This document shows, one piece after another, positions 9,779-19,160 of a stretch of DNA of 56,012 nucleotides. The stretch's first letter is position 1; each line of letters opens with the position of its first letter. Made by a program: the position numbers and the translations under genes. Source of the stretch: Bacillus sp. (in: firmicutes) (GTDB lineage Bacteria > Bacillota > Bacilli > Bacillales > Cytobacillaceae); assembly GCA_011524525.1 (NCBI GenBank), contig WTKE01000012.1, positions 1-56,012 on the forward strand, given 5' to 3'. The notes below the pieces were generated by a model. The model was not told where the DNA came from. It made no database searches and was given only the letters and a program-made list of their open reading frames with translations.

Positions 9779-10501
9779 GTGAAAAAATATGCGTTAATTA
9801 CTGGAGCAAGTGGGGAGATCGGCTCTGCTATAGCTAAGAGGCTTGCAAAGGATGGGTTTTCTTTATACTTACATTATCATAAGAATAAAGAGAGAATGGA
9901 ACGTTTGCTCCATGAACTTTCTATTTTTGAGAATGAATACATTCCAATCCAAGCGGATTTGACTAAAAAAAATGGGATTGAAAAGCTTTGTGAAAATATC
10001 TTTGCTTTACATGCCATCATACATAATTGTGGTCAAAGTCATTACGGATTATTGATTGACTTGAATGATGACGACCTTGAGCAAATCATGAATCTTCAAG
10101 TTACGGCACCGATTTTATTGACGAAGCGTCTACTTCCGAAGATGATGGCTCATCATAATGGACAAATTGTCGTTATTTCCTCCATTTGGGGACAGACAGG
10201 TGCTGCCTGTGAAGTAGCATATTCTGCTGCAAAAGGTGCTCAAATCGCGTTTGTAAAAGCGTTAAGTAAAGAAGTTGCATTAAATGGTATTACCGTCAAC
10301 GCGGTCGCACCTGGTGCCATTCAAACTCCGATGTTAGAAAATTTCACTGATGACGAGTTGCAAATGCTTAAGGATGAAATTCCAATTGGAAGATTAGGCT
10401 CAGGTGAGGATGTGGCTGATTCAGTTTCCTTTCTCCTCTCTCCTGGTTCTAGGTATATCACAGGCCATACTCTTGCGGTTAATGGTGGTTGGTATACATA
10501 A
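9779..10501 (+). CDS. ymfI: SDR-family reductase YmfI, probable EF-P 5-aminopentanone reductase
   Basis: This 240-residue short-chain dehydrogenase has the NAD(P)-binding motif TGASGEIG at residues 8-15 and the catalytic Tyr and Lys in YSAAK, with the Ser of VISSIWG before them. Its B. subtilis counterpart reduces the 5-aminopentanone group on elongation factor P, which supports translation of proline-rich stretches. The start is GTG 9779 with GTGAGGAG about 8 nt upstream. The role rests on gene order and family, since SDR sequences alone do not fix the substrate. Confidence 0.88.
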   Translation: MKKYALITGASGEIGSAIAKRLAKDGFSLYLHYHKNKERMERLLHELSIFENEYIPIQADLTKKNGIEKLCENIFALHAIIHNCGQSHYGLLIDLNDDDLEQIMNLQVTAPILLTKRLLPKMMAHHNGQIVVISSIWGQTGAACEVAYSAAKGAQIAFVKALSKEVALNGITVNAVAPGAIQTPMLENFTDDELQMLKDEIPIGRLGSGEDVADSVSFLLSPGSRYITGHTLAVNGGWYT

Positions 10502-10588
10502 TTCATGAAACGTTCACGTTATCTAAATGAATAATTCCCTCCTTTTCAAAGCAAAATAAGTTTGTAGTAAAAAAAAGGAGGTTATACA

Positions 10589-10846
10589 ATGTCTGTACTT
10601 GATAATTGGGAGCAGTGGAAAGACTTTTTAGGTGATCGCTTGCATCATGCTCAGAATGAAGGGATGAATAAGCAAGTAATTGGTGATCTTGCTTTCCAAA
10701 TCGGAGACTATTTAGCAAAACAAGTGGATCCGAAAAATGAACAAGAGCGCATTTTATCTGACCTTTGGTCTGTTGCTACAACAGAAGAACAGCACGCAAT
10801 TGCTAATATAATGGTGAAGCTTGTTCAAAATGACGGTTCACGCTAA
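10589..10846 (+). CDS. ymfJ: DUF3243 protein YmfJ
   Basis: This 85-residue soluble, mostly helical protein is conserved in Bacillaceae at this position. AAAAGGAGG precedes ATG 10589. It has no catalytic motif, signal peptide or membrane segment. It forms a single-gene unit between ymfI and its own terminator, and its function is unknown. Confidence 0.92.
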   Translation: MSVLDNWEQWKDFLGDRLHHAQNEGMNKQVIGDLAFQIGDYLAKQVDPKNEQERILSDLWSVATTEEQHAIANIMVKLVQNDGSR

Positions 10847-10870
10847 AGACTGCTTAAAATAGGTAAATCA

Positions 10871-10901
10871 AAAAGAGAGGCAAACATCCTCTCTTTTTTT
10901 T
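10871..10901 (+). terminator. Terminator after ymfJ
   Basis: A 10-bp stem (AAAAGAGAGG / CCTCTCTTTT) with a 7-nt loop is followed by T residues. Confidence 0.92.
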
Positions 10902-11038
10902 CATATCATATAAAAATTTCTCCAAATGACGACTTGTACTTGTTTTTCCTTTCATCTTAATAGAAAATCATATATGATAGAAGATGATTAATTTGCACCA
11001 AAAATGGTCAAATATGGCGCTTCCCTCGGAGGTATTCT

Positions 11039-11836
11039 ATGGAAAAGTTGAACAAAACAGAGTGGTATTTGGAGTATGAAATTCAGAAAAATCGTCCTGG
11101 ATTGCTAGGGGATATTTCTTCATTATTAGGGATGCTCTCCATTAATATTGTAACCATTAATGGGGTAGATGAAGGAAGACGCGGATTGCTCATACTAGCA
11201 CAAGATTATGAGCAAATTGAGCGACTTGAGTCTATTTTAAAAACAATGGATACGATTAAGATAATCAAGCTAAGAGAACCAAAGCTAAGAGATCGATTAG
11301 CTGTAAGACACGGTAGATACATACAAAGAGATGCTGATGACAAAAAGACCTTTCGATTTGTGCGTGATGAATTGGGCCTATTAGTAGATTTTATGGCAGA
11401 GTTATTTAAGCAGGAAGGTCATAAACTCATCGGTATCCGTGGAATGCCGCGTGTAGGAAAAACCGAGTCTATTGTTGCTTCAAGCGTCTGTGCAAACAAA
11501 AGATGGCTGTTTGTTTCCTCGACGCTCTTAAAGCAAACCATTCGGAATCAACTCATTGAGGACGAATATAACGAGAACAATTTATTCATAATTGATGGAA
11601 TCGTTTCTACAAGAAGAGCAAACGAACGACATTGGCAATTAGTTCGAGAAATTATGCGACTACCTGCTGTAAAAGTGGTAGAGCATCCGGATGTCTTTGT
11701 CCAAAATACAGAGTACACACTCGATGATTTTGACTATATTATCGAGCTCAGAAACGATCCAGAAGAGGAAATTAAGTATGATATTGTAAGAAATACGATG
11801 TTTTCAGATTCTGATTTTGGGGGATTTGATTTCTAA
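11039..11836 (+). CDS. ymfK: DUF3388 protein YmfK
   Basis: This 265-residue conserved protein has an ACT-like N-terminal half (RPGLLGDISSLLGMLSINI, about residues 20-38), followed from about residue 130 by a P-loop-like segment (GIRGMPRVGKTES). The combination suggests a ligand-sensing module joined to a nucleotide-binding domain, but no biochemical role is established. GGAGG lies 9 nt before ATG 11039. It precedes rodZ, separated by a hairpin that shares its loop sequence with one upstream of recA. Confidence 0.88.
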   Translation: MEKLNKTEWYLEYEIQKNRPGLLGDISSLLGMLSINIVTINGVDEGRRGLLILAQDYEQIERLESILKTMDTIKIIKLREPKLRDRLAVRHGRYIQRDADDKKTFRFVRDELGLLVDFMAELFKQEGHKLIGIRGMPRVGKTESIVASSVCANKRWLFVSSTLLKQTIRNQLIEDEYNENNLFIIDGIVSTRRANERHWQLVREIMRLPAVKVVEHPDVFVQNTEYTLDDFDYIIELRNDPEEEIKYDIVRNTMFSDSDFGGFDF

Positions 11837-11877
11837 AAGAGCCGTTTTCGTATGAACATAGATGCGAAAACGCCTTT
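11836..11877 (+). repeat. Hairpin with TATGAACATAG loop, copy 1
   Basis: CGTTTTCG (11843-11850) pairs with CGAAAACG (11865-11872), with AAAG/CTTT outside. The loop contains TATGAACATAG. The same 11-mer forms the tip of another hairpin at 14842-14873. A weak T tract follows, so partial termination after ymfK is possible. Confidence 0.6.
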
Positions 11878-11901
11878 AATAGCATTGGAAGGTGTTAGAA
11901 G

Positions 11902-12819
11902 TTGACAGAACTAAGTAACAAACTAAGAGAAGCTCGGCTTTCACTCGGCTTGAGCTTGGATGATTTACAAACCACAACTAAAATTCAAAAACGGTATTTG
12001 CAAGCATTAGAAGAGGGAAACTATAGTATTATTCCTGGTCCGTTTTATGTTCGTGCTTTTATTAAGCAATATGCAGAAGCTGTTCAGCTCGATCCAGAAG
12101 AGCTATTTGCTGAGTATAAGTCTGATATCCCATCTACGCATGGCGATGACTTTCCAGAGAAGCTTTCAAGGGTTCAAACTAGGAAGGATGTTGCACCAGG
12201 TAATTCAAAGATATTTGCGATTTTACCAAGGTTGCTGATTGGGGTTTTTGTTATCGGTGCAGTGGCTCTAGCCTATTTTTTAGTAGTTAATATTAAAGAA
12301 AATGGTGAATCGGCAGAAGAACCCGCAACAACTGATAGCGAACAAATACAGTATGAAGATAATTTATCTGAAAAGGAAGCAGAAGAGGATAATGAATCGG
12401 AAGCTTCTGAAAATGATGAAAATCAAACATCTAGTGCCAATGGAGTAACAGAAGAAACGACGGAAGAAGAAACCACTCCTACACAAGAAGTTACAGTTGC
12501 TGAATCAAAAGGGAAAGAAACAGTATATGAAGTAAAGAATGCAGAAAAGTTTGAAGTAAAGCTTGTGTCTACCGGTGAAACCTGGGTGAATATGCTAAAT
12601 GGAAAAGGACATTCATTTTGGCAAGGAATCTTAAAAACAGGTGCTGAGGATAATAAAGTAGTTGATTATTCAAAAGAGCAAGAAGCTGTTCTGGTAATTG
12701 GGAATTCTTCAGAGACTGAAATATATGTGAATGATCAAAAGCTGGAGTATGCTACACCTCCCGCTGATCAAGTTAGACAGGATATCACAATTCGTTATGT
12801 ACCAACAGTGAATGAATAG
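11902..12819 (+). CDS. rodZ: Cell-shape protein RodZ (YmfM)
   Basis: This 305-residue single-pass membrane protein has a cytoplasmic helix-turn-helix of the HTH_25 type (about residues 3-70) and a transmembrane helix near 104-130. A Glu/Ser/Thr-rich, strongly acidic linker (about 132-200) leads to an extracellular RodZ C-terminal domain. RodZ links MreB-type filaments to the elongation machinery. The start is TTG 11902 with GGAAGGTG about 7 nt upstream. A terminator overlaps the stop codon. Confidence 0.92.
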   Translation: MTELSNKLREARLSLGLSLDDLQTTTKIQKRYLQALEEGNYSIIPGPFYVRAFIKQYAEAVQLDPEELFAEYKSDIPSTHGDDFPEKLSRVQTRKDVAPGNSKIFAILPRLLIGVFVIGAVALAYFLVVNIKENGESAEEPATTDSEQIQYEDNLSEKEAEEDNESEASENDENQTSSANGVTEETTEEETTPTQEVTVAESKGKETVYEVKNAEKFEVKLVSTGETWVNMLNGKGHSFWQGILKTGAEDNKVVDYSKEQEAVLVIGNSSETEIYVNDQKLEYATPPADQVRQDITIRYVPTVNE

Positions 12820-12843
12820 TCATCGTATGGTGACTATTTTTTC
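12815..12843 (+). terminator. Terminator after rodZ
   Basis: An 8-bp stem (AATAGTCA / TGACTATT) with an 8-nt loop and a T run includes the rodZ stop codon. Confidence 0.85.
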
Positions 12844-12937
12844 GCTTTCTTTTCTATTTTGTTGTATGCTTGTTTTATTGAAAGAAGAAAGTAATAATAA
12901 GGAATTTGCTTTATAGGTTAAAATGGAGGTCTTTAAA

Positions 12938-13516
12938 ATGAATTTGCCTAATAAAATTACAGTCTCACGAATTTTATTAATTCCACTTTTTTTAGTAATT
13001 GTATATGATCCTTTTTATTGGGGGAATATGCAGTTTATTGGGGCGGAGCTTCCGGTAGCGCACTTTATCGCCGCTTTAATTTTTATTTTTGCTTCTGCTA
13101 CCGATTGGGTTGATGGATATTATGCTAGAAAGTATAATCTTGTTACCAATCTAGGGAAGTTCCTTGATCCGTTAGCAGACAAGTTGCTCGTGTCTGCAGC
13201 GTTAATTGTTTTAGTTGAGTTTGGACTTGCTGCTTCTTGGCTAGTCATCATCATTATTTGCCGAGAGTTTGCTGTAACGGGTCTACGAGCAATCCTAGCT
13301 GGAGGCGGAGAAGTAGTAGCGGCGAATATGCTTGGAAAAATTAAGACCTGGACTCAAATAGTTGCTATTTCCGCATTGCTACTACATAACACGATTTTTG
13401 AGCTTGTATCTCTTCCATTTGCCGATATTGCCTTATGGGTGGCTACGTTCTTTACTATTTGGTCTGGATGGGATTATTTTGCCAAAAATAAGCATGCATT
13501 TATTAATTCTAAATAA
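12938..13516 (+). CDS. pgsA: Phosphatidylglycerophosphate synthase PgsA
   Basis: This 192-residue membrane enzyme makes phosphatidylglycerophosphate from CDP-diacylglycerol and glycerol-3-phosphate. The CDP-alcohol phosphotransferase motif is complete: DWVDGYYAR followed by GKFLDPLAD at about residues 57-82. Several hydrophobic helices flank it. GGAGGT lies 7 nt before ATG 12938. cinA follows after 23 nt, so the two are probably cotranscribed. Confidence 0.95.
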   Translation: MNLPNKITVSRILLIPLFLVIVYDPFYWGNMQFIGAELPVAHFIAALIFIFASATDWVDGYYARKYNLVTNLGKFLDPLADKLLVSAALIVLVEFGLAASWLVIIIICREFAVTGLRAILAGGGEVVAANMLGKIKTWTQIVAISALLLHNTIFELVSLPFADIALWVATFFTIWSGWDYFAKNKHAFINSK

Positions 13517-13539
13517 TTTGAGGTTAGGTGATTGTATAC

Positions 13540-14778
13540 ATGAATGCGGAGATCATCGCGGTTGGTTCAGAGCTATTGCTCGGGCAAATTGTAAACACAA
13601 ACGCTCGTTTCATTTCCAAACAACTAGCTAGCATTGGTACCAACGTGTTTTATCATACGGTGGTTGGTGATAATCCGACCCGTTTACAGCAAGCGATTGC
13701 TGTTGCAGAAGGCCGATCTAACTTAATTATTTTTACTGGTGGATTGGGACCCACAAAGGATGATTTGACAAAAGAAACCATTGCCAAACACCTCGGTAAG
13801 GAGTTGGAGTTTGATCAGGCTGCTCTTGACTCTATCTCTCAATACTTTGAACGTACAAACCGTATAATGACCGAAAATAATAAGAAGCAAGCACTGGTAC
13901 TAGCTGACTCTATTGTGTTGCCTAATGATAATGGAATGGCGCCTGGAATGCTTTTAACTACTAACACTCATCGTTATATGTTATTACCAGGACCACCGAA
14001 AGAAATGGAACCAATGTTTCTAAATTATGCGCTACCACTATTACAAAAGGAGCCAGACGTTTCTGAGACGATCGTTTCGCGAGTGTTGCGTTTCTTTGGG
14101 ATAGGAGAGGCTGCATTAGAAACAAAAATTGAGGATTTGATTGATGCACAAACGAATCCTACCATTGCACCCCTTGCTAGCGATGGGGAGGTTACATTAC
14201 GGCTCACTGCTAAGCACCAACTAGCTGACGTGGCAAATGAGCTAATTAATGAAACGGAAGAGAAGATTCGTTCACGTGTTGGTGAGTTCTTCTATGGATA
14301 TGATGAAACCTCGTTAATGAATGAGTTATTTACCTTACTTCAAAAGAACGATTTAACGATTGCCTGTGCAGAGAGCTTAACCGGAGGGATGTTTCAACAG
14401 GAGTTGACAGTTATTCCAGGTTCGAGTGCTGTATTAAAAGGCGGGGTCGTGTGCTATACCAATGAGGTTAAGGAAAAGGTACTTGGTGTTAAAAAGGAAA
14501 CGCTCGAAAAGTATGGAGCAGTGAGTGAAGAGTGTGCAAGGGAGTTATCTGAAAATGTGGCTTCCTTACTTAACGCTGATATTGGAATAAGCTTTACTGG
14601 TGTGGCAGGACCTGGTGCTGTTGAGGGAAAACCAGTAGGAACGGTGTATATTGGAATTTCGAAAAAAGGATCTCCAGTGGTAGTTGAAAAATTTGTTTTT
14701 GCTGGAACAAGAGAAGGCAATCGAGTGAGAAGCGTGAAGTATGGCTGTTTCTCACTAATTAATAGCTTGAAAGATTAA
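13540..14778 (+). CDS. cinA: CinA, competence/damage-inducible protein with NMN amidohydrolase domain
   Basis: This 412-residue protein has an N-terminal molybdopterin-binding-like (COG1058) domain beginning [18 protein letters not shown]-terminal CinA domain carries AESLTGGM and the GVAGPG segment. Family members hydrolyse nicotinamide mononucleotide or ADP-ribose. ATG 13540 is preferred over in-frame GTG 13528, which lies in the ribosome site. cinA-recA linkage is standard in Firmicutes; here a terminator and a separate recA promoter lie between them. Confidence 0.93.
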   Translation: MNAEIIAVGSELLLGQIVNTNARFISKQLASIGTNVFYHTVVGDNPTRLQQAIAVAEGRSNLIIFTGGLGPTKDDLTKETIAKHLGKELEFDQAALDSISQYFERTNRIMTENNKKQALVLADSIVLPNDNGMAPGMLLTTNTHRYMLLPGPPKEMEPMFLNYALPLLQKEPDVSETIVSRVLRFFGIGEAALETKIEDLIDAQTNPTIAPLASDGEVTLRLTAKHQLADVANELINETEEKIRSRVGEFFYGYDETSLMNELFTLLQKNDLTIACAESLTGGMFQQELTVIPGSSAVLKGGVVCYTNEVKEKVLGVKKETLEKYGAVSEECARELSENVASLLNADIGISFTGVAGPGAVEGKPVGTVYIGISKKGSPVVVEKFVFAGTREGNRVRSVKYGCFSLINSLKD

Positions 14779-14808
14779 CAGAGCATATTATTTTGCTCTG
14801 TTTTTTTC
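14776..14808 (+). terminator. Terminator after cinA
   Basis: An 8-bp stem (ACAGAGCA / TGCTCTGT) is followed by seven T and overlaps the cinA stop. Confidence 0.9.
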
Positions 14809-14841
14809 TCTTTACGAAATTTAGAAATTGATTTAAAATGA

Positions 14842-14873
14842 GATTTTTCCGCTATGAACATAGGAGAAAAATC
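14842..14873 (+). repeat. Hairpin with TATGAACATAG tip, copy 2
   Basis: GATTTTTC (14842-14849) pairs with GAAAAATC (14866-14873). The apex CTATGAACATAG can extend the stem. It shares the 11-mer TATGAACATAG and the flanking TTTTC/GAAAA spacing with copy 1 at 11836-11877. It lies upstream of the recA promoter. Confidence 0.6.
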
Positions 14874-14928
14874 AATTTTACTAAGCAGAAAATAGAATTA
14901 TACAACTATATTTGGTAGTGAAAAAAAT

Positions 14929-14980
14929 CGAATGAATGTTCGATTTTTTGCTCGACAAACAGAAATAAAACGAGTATAGT
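14929..14980 (+). promoter_or_regulatory. recA promoter with LexA box
   Basis: CGAATGAATGTTCG (14929-14942) matches the Gram-positive LexA consensus CGAAC-N4-GTTCG at all but one base. A sigma-A promoter follows: TCGACA (14952-14957), a 17-bp spacer and TATAGT (14975-14980). This predicts SOS induction of recA. Confidence 0.8.
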
Positions 14981-15050
14981 AAAGATAGTGAAATGAACAT
15001 GCAACGAATAATAGATAGATATATTCGTTTTAAATAAGGAGGAAATAGTA

Positions 15051-16100
15051 GTGGCAAATGATCGTCAAGCAGCCCTTGAAATGGCATTAAAACAAATAGA
15101 AAAGCAATTTGGTAAAGGCTCTATCATGAAGTTAGGAGAACAAACAGATCGTCAAATTTCCACTTCTAAAAGTGGATCACTAGCTCTTGATACAGCATTA
15201 GGAATAGGTGGCTATCCAAAGGGCCGTATCATTGAAATCTATGGTCCTGAAAGCTCGGGTAAAACAACCGTTGCCCTTCATGCGATTGCAGAGGTACAAG
15301 CTGCAGGAGGACAAGCAGCATTTATTGATGCCGAGCATGCACTTGACCCTGATTATGCACAGAAGCTTGGTGTGAACATTGATGAATTGCTCTTGTCACA
15401 GCCTGACACTGGTGAACAAGCCCTTGAAATTGCTGAAGCATTGGTTCGAAGCGGAGCAGTTGATATTTTAGTCATCGACTCAGTAGCTGCCCTTGTTCCA
15501 AAGGCAGAGATCGAAGGGGAAATGGGAGACTCGCACGTTGGTCTGCAAGCTCGTTTAATGTCACAAGCTCTTCGTAAGCTTTCTGGTGCGATCAACAAGT
15601 CTAAAACAATTGCTATCTTTATTAACCAGATTCGTGAAAAGGTCGGAGTTATGTTTGGTAACCCTGAGACAACTCCTGGAGGACGTGCGCTTAAATTCTA
15701 TTCATCTGTTCGTTTAGAGGTTCGCCGTGCAGAAACGTTAAAGCAAGGTAATGATATGGTTGGTAACAAAACGAAAATTAAAGTGGTGAAGAATAAAGTA
15801 GCTCCTCCATTCCGTACGGCTGAAGTAGATATTATGTATGGAGAAGGAATTTCCAAAGAAGGAGAAGCTCTTGATATGGGATCAGAACTTGATATCGTAC
15901 AGAAGAGTGGATCTTGGTATTCTTATAATGATGAGCGTCTTGGTCAAGGTCGTGAGAATGCGAAGCTGTTCTTGAAGGAAAATAAAGAGTTATTAGTTGA
16001 AATTCAAAATAAGATTCGTGAACACTATGGTTTAGACGGCGTGAAGACTCTTCCGGAAGACCATGAAGAAGATCAAGAAGAATTTAATTTAGTAGATTAG
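15051..16100 (+). CDS. recA: Recombinase RecA
   Basis: This 349-residue strand-exchange ATPase and LexA coprotease has Walker A GPESSGKT at residues 65-72 and Walker [10 protein letters not shown]. Loop L2 is well conserved ([15 protein letters not shown]), and the C-terminus is acidic. The start is GTG 15051 with AAGGAGGAAA upstream. Length and sequence are normal for Bacillus RecA. It is followed by a terminator. Confidence 0.98.
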   Translation: MANDRQAALEMALKQIEKQFGKGSIMKLGEQTDRQISTSKSGSLALDTALGIGGYPKGRIIEIYGPESSGKTTVALHAIAEVQAAGGQAAFIDAEHALDPDYAQKLGVNIDELLLSQPDTGEQALEIAEALVRSGAVDILVIDSVAALVPKAEIEGEMGDSHVGLQARLMSQALRKLSGAINKSKTIAIFINQIREKVGVMFGNPETTPGGRALKFYSSVRLEVRRAETLKQGNDMVGNKTKIKVVKNKVAPPFRTAEVDIMYGEGISKEGEALDMGSELDIVQKSGSWYSYNDERLGQGRENAKLFLKENKELLVEIQNKIREHYGLDGVKTLPEDHEEDQEEFNLVD

Positions 16101-16110
16101 TACAGATTTT

Positions 16111-16140
16111 ACAGCAGACTATTTGGTCTGCTGTTTTTTA
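16111..16140 (+). terminator. Terminator after recA
   Basis: A 9-bp stem (ACAGCAGAC / GTCTGCTGT) is followed by a T run. Confidence 0.9.
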
Positions 16141-16198
16141 TACCAATAGTTCTCAATGATGGTACGAAAATTGAAAAGTGAACTCGATTTATGAATGC

Positions 16199-16306
16199 TT
16201 TGACAACAGAGGGTTTGACAAAGTTCACCATTATCTACCAATATAAACGAAATATTACAACCAAGCCGGACAAACCCTTGACAATAAAAATTCACACATT
16301 TACAAT
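16199..16306 (+). promoter_or_regulatory. rny promoter region
   Basis: The 341-nt gap before rny holds an ideal sigma-A promoter: TTGACA (16278-16283), 17 bp, TACAAT (16301-16306). Further TTGACA hexamers sit at 16200-16205, 16215-16220 and 16371-16376 with poorer partners. AGGGTTTG and CAAACCCT form an inverted repeat around 16210-16278. The leader would be about 130 nt long. Confidence 0.75.
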
Positions 16307-16441
16307 TAATATGTATATTTTATGTTTTTTAATGATGAATGAAGACGTGTAAAAGCCTTTGTGCTGTATATTGACAAAACAATGTACATGCCGACATTTT
16401 AGAAAACGTAACACAAGTTAATAGCAAGAGGAGGTGAAATG

Positions 16442-18004
16442 ATGGATCTTTTTACAATGATCATCTCCATTTTGCTTGCTTTACCCGTCGGTGCAGTTGT
16501 TGGCTATTTTGTTCGTAAATCTTTTTCTGAAGCAAAAATTGCTGGAGCTAGAGGTGCTGCAGAGCAAATTCTAGAAGATGCAAAACGTGAAGCAGAAGCT
16601 TTAAAAAAGGAGTCGCTGCTTGAGGCAAAGGATGAGATTCATAAGCTTCGTACAGAAGCAGAACGTGAAGTTCGTGATCGAAGAAGCGAGCTGCAAAAGC
16701 AGGAAAATCGCTTACTTCAAAAAGAGGAAAATCTTGATCGAAAAGACGAATCGTTAGACAAACGTGAAGCACTTTTAGAGAAGAGGGACGATTCTCTTAA
16801 CAAAAAACAACAGCATATTGAAGAGATGGAAAGCAAAGTGGACGAGATCGTAAAAATGCAACAGGCAGAGCTTGAACGCATCTCGGGCTTAACTCGTGAT
16901 GAGGCGAAATCCATCATTTTAGAGCGTATGGAACAGGAGTTATCCCATGACATCGCTTTAATGATAAAAGAGAGTGAAAATAGAGCAAAAGAGGAAGCAG
17001 ACAAAAAAGCAAAGGAAATTTTGTCGTTAGCTATTCAACGTTGTGCGGCTGATCACGTTGCAGAAACGACCGTTTCGGTTGTCACTCTTCCAAATGATGA
17101 GATGAAAGGTCGAATCATTGGTCGTGAAGGACGAAACATCCGTACGCTTGAAACTCTTACTGGAATTGATCTTATTATTGATGATACTCCAGAAGCAGTT
17201 ATTTTATCTGGGTTTGATCCGATTCGAAGAGAAACAGCCCGCTTAGCGCTCGAAAAATTAGTTCAAGATGGTCGTATCCATCCTGCTCGAATCGAAGAAA
17301 TGGTTGATAAGGCACGCCGTGAAGTGGATGAACATATTCGTGAAATTGGTGAGCAAACCACTTTTGAGGTTGGAGTACATGGACTGCACCCAGATTTAAT
17401 TAAGATTCTCGGCCGATTGAAATTCCGTACTAGCTATGGTCAAAATGTATTGAAGCACTCTACTGAAGTTTCCCAATTAGCTGGATTGCTAGCTGCAGAA
17501 CTGGGAGAAGATGAAACGCTTGCTCGTCGTGCAGGATTACTACACGATATTGGTAAGGCAATTGACCATGAAGTAGAAGGAAGTCACGTAGAAATCGGTG
17601 TCGAACTTGCTACTAAATACAAGGAGCATCCGGTTGTTATTAACTCGATTGCTTCTCACCATGGCGATTCTGAACCTACCTCCGTTATTGCTGTTCTTGT
17701 TGCAGCGGCAGATGCGCTATCCGCAGCAAGACCTGGTGCAAGGCGTGAGACGCTTGAAAACTATATCCGACGCTTAGAAAAGCTTGAGGAAATTTCTGAA
17801 TCGTATGATGGAGTGGAAAAGTCATTTGCTATCCAGGCTGGACGTGAAGTTCGTATCCTAGTGAAGCCAGAGCAAATTGACGACTTAGAGGCTCATCGTT
17901 TAGCTCGCGATATTCGTAAAAAAATCGAAGAGGAACTTGATTATCCAGGCCATATCAAGGTAACGGTAATTAGGGAAACGAGAGCAGTTGAATACGCAAA
18001 ATAA
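16442..18004 (+). CDS. rny: Ribonuclease Y
   Basis: This 520-residue membrane-anchored endoribonuclease initiates mRNA decay. It has an N-terminal transmembrane helix (about residues 3-22) and a long charged coiled coil (about 30-200). A KH domain ([15 protein letters not shown]) and an HD domain with the catalytic [10 protein letters not shown] follow. ATG 16442 is preferred over the adjacent ATG 16439 because it is better spaced from AGGAGGTGA. RicA, encoded at 25308, is a partner of RNase Y in Bacillus. Confidence 0.96.
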   Translation: MDLFTMIISILLALPVGAVVGYFVRKSFSEAKIAGARGAAEQILEDAKREAEALKKESLLEAKDEIHKLRTEAEREVRDRRSELQKQENRLLQKEENLDRKDESLDKREALLEKRDDSLNKKQQHIEEMESKVDEIVKMQQAELERISGLTRDEAKSIILERMEQELSHDIALMIKESENRAKEEADKKAKEILSLAIQRCAADHVAETTVSVVTLPNDEMKGRIIGREGRNIRTLETLTGIDLIIDDTPEAVILSGFDPIRRETARLALEKLVQDGRIHPARIEEMVDKARREVDEHIREIGEQTTFEVGVHGLHPDLIKILGRLKFRTSYGQNVLKHSTEVSQLAGLLAAELGEDETLARRAGLLHDIGKAIDHEVEGSHVEIGVELATKYKEHPVVINSIASHHGDSEPTSVIAVLVAAADALSAARPGARRETLENYIRRLEKLEEISESYDGVEKSFAIQAGREVRILVKPEQIDDLEAHRLARDIRKKIEEELDYPGHIKVTVIRETRAVEYAK

Positions 18005-18032
18005 AGCGGTGCTTTTGCACCGCTTTTATTTT
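18003..18032 (+). terminator. Terminator after rny
   Basis: A 10-bp stem (AAAGCGGTGC / GCACCGCTTT) with a TTTT loop is followed by TTATTTTG. Confidence 0.9.
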
Positions 18033-18180
18033 GTCCAGCTCCAGCCCCCAGCAACTAGTGTACTTCGATCATCTCCCTACGATAAGTCAACATCGAATCG
18101 CTTGCGCTCTTCGTGTTTCCTTTATCTCAGTCGAAGCTCTACAGTCCATACGTTGCTAAACGGGCGCTTACGCTTTTCTT
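18033..18180 (+). repeat. Bacillaceae-type interspersed intergenic repeat
   Basis: This roughly 145-bp block looks like a degenerate copy of the short structured repeats scattered through many Bacillaceae genomes. It begins GTCCAGCTCCAGC and ends ACGGGCGCTTACGCTTTT after TACAGTCCATACGTTGCT. Its ends are imperfectly complementary (AGCCCCCAGCAAC against GTTGCTAAACGGGCGCT). It lies between the rny terminator and ymdB and codes for nothing credible. Recognition is from memory of such repeats, not a search. Confidence 0.55.
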
Positions 18181-18238
18181 ATTTTCCATTACATATGATA
18201 CAATGAAAAGAAATTGAGGAAAAAGAAGGGTTTAATTG

Positions 18239-19036
18239 ATGAACATATTATTTGTTGGAGATGTTGTTGGTTCACCAGGAAGGGATATGGTGAAGGAGTA
18301 CGTCCCAAGATTAAAGGAAAAATATCGTCCGCACATTACCATTATTAATGGTGAAAATGCTGCAGGCGGAAAAGGGATAACAGAAAAAATCTATAGAGGC
18401 TTTTTAGAGGTTGGTGCGCAAGCCGTTACTCTTGGAAACCATACATGGGATAACCGTGATATTTTTGAGTTCATTGATGATGCAAAATACATGGTTCGAC
18501 CTGCAAACTTCCCTGAAGATAACCCTGGTAAGGGAATTGTGTATTTAAAAATGAATCAAGATGAAATAGCCATCATCAGCTTGCAAGGGCGTACCTTTAT
18601 GCAACCGAATGATTGTCCGTTCCGAAAAGCGGATGAACTGATCGAAGAAGCAACTAAACGAACACCGATTATCTTTGTTGATTTCCATGCAGAGGCAACA
18701 AGTGAGAAGCTCGCTATGGGTTGGTATTTAGATGGGAGAGTAACAGCAGTAGTTGGTACACACACACATGTTCAAACGGCTGACAATCGAGTATTGCCGC
18801 AAGGAACAGCCTATATTTCGGATGTTGGAATGACAGGTCCTTACGATGGAATATTAGGAATGGACAGAGAAATTGTAATTAGACGATTCCTTTCCAACTT
18901 ACCAGCACGATTTGAAGTTCCAGATACAGATAAAACACAGCTTGGTGCCGTACATATTGAACTGGATAAAAAGACGGGAAAAGCAAAAAAAATCGATCGT
19001 ATTCTGATTAATGACGATCATCCATTTTTTTCATAG
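18239..19036 (+). CDS. ymdB: Metallophosphoesterase YmdB
   Basis: This 265-residue dinuclear-metal phosphodiesterase has family motifs VGDVVGSPGRDM, INGENAAGGKGIT, GNHTWD, DFHAEATSEK and GTHTHVQTADN, which supply the metal ligands. The B. subtilis homologue hydrolyses 2',3'-cyclic nucleotides and affects motility versus biofilm choice. ATG 18239 is preferred over TTG 18236, with GAAGG 9 nt upstream. spoVS follows but has its own promoter. Confidence 0.94.
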   Translation: MNILFVGDVVGSPGRDMVKEYVPRLKEKYRPHITIINGENAAGGKGITEKIYRGFLEVGAQAVTLGNHTWDNRDIFEFIDDAKYMVRPANFPEDNPGKGIVYLKMNQDEIAIISLQGRTFMQPNDCPFRKADELIEEATKRTPIIFVDFHAEATSEKLAMGWYLDGRVTAVVGTHTHVQTADNRVLPQGTAYISDVGMTGPYDGILGMDREIVIRRFLSNLPARFEVPDTDKTQLGAVHIELDKKTGKAKKIDRILINDDHPFFS

Positions 19037-19065
19037 ATGGTCAGAAAAATAAATACACAGCTAAA

Positions 19066-19097
19066 GCACCTGTAAAATAGACGCAGGTGTTTTTTTG
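19066..19097 (+). terminator. Terminator after ymdB
   Basis: A CACCTG / CAGGTG stem with an 11-nt loop is followed by seven T. Confidence 0.75.
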
Positions 19098-19160
19098 TTT
19101 AACTATTACCGCTAAGCAATGTGAAATACACTTTTCTTTTAATCTTACTTTTTTGTCCAA

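Noticed and set aside
18005..18235. 72-codon open frame over the intergenic repeat
   Set aside because: It runs through the rny terminator and the repeat, has no ribosome site, and its translation is typical of a read through a structured repeat.
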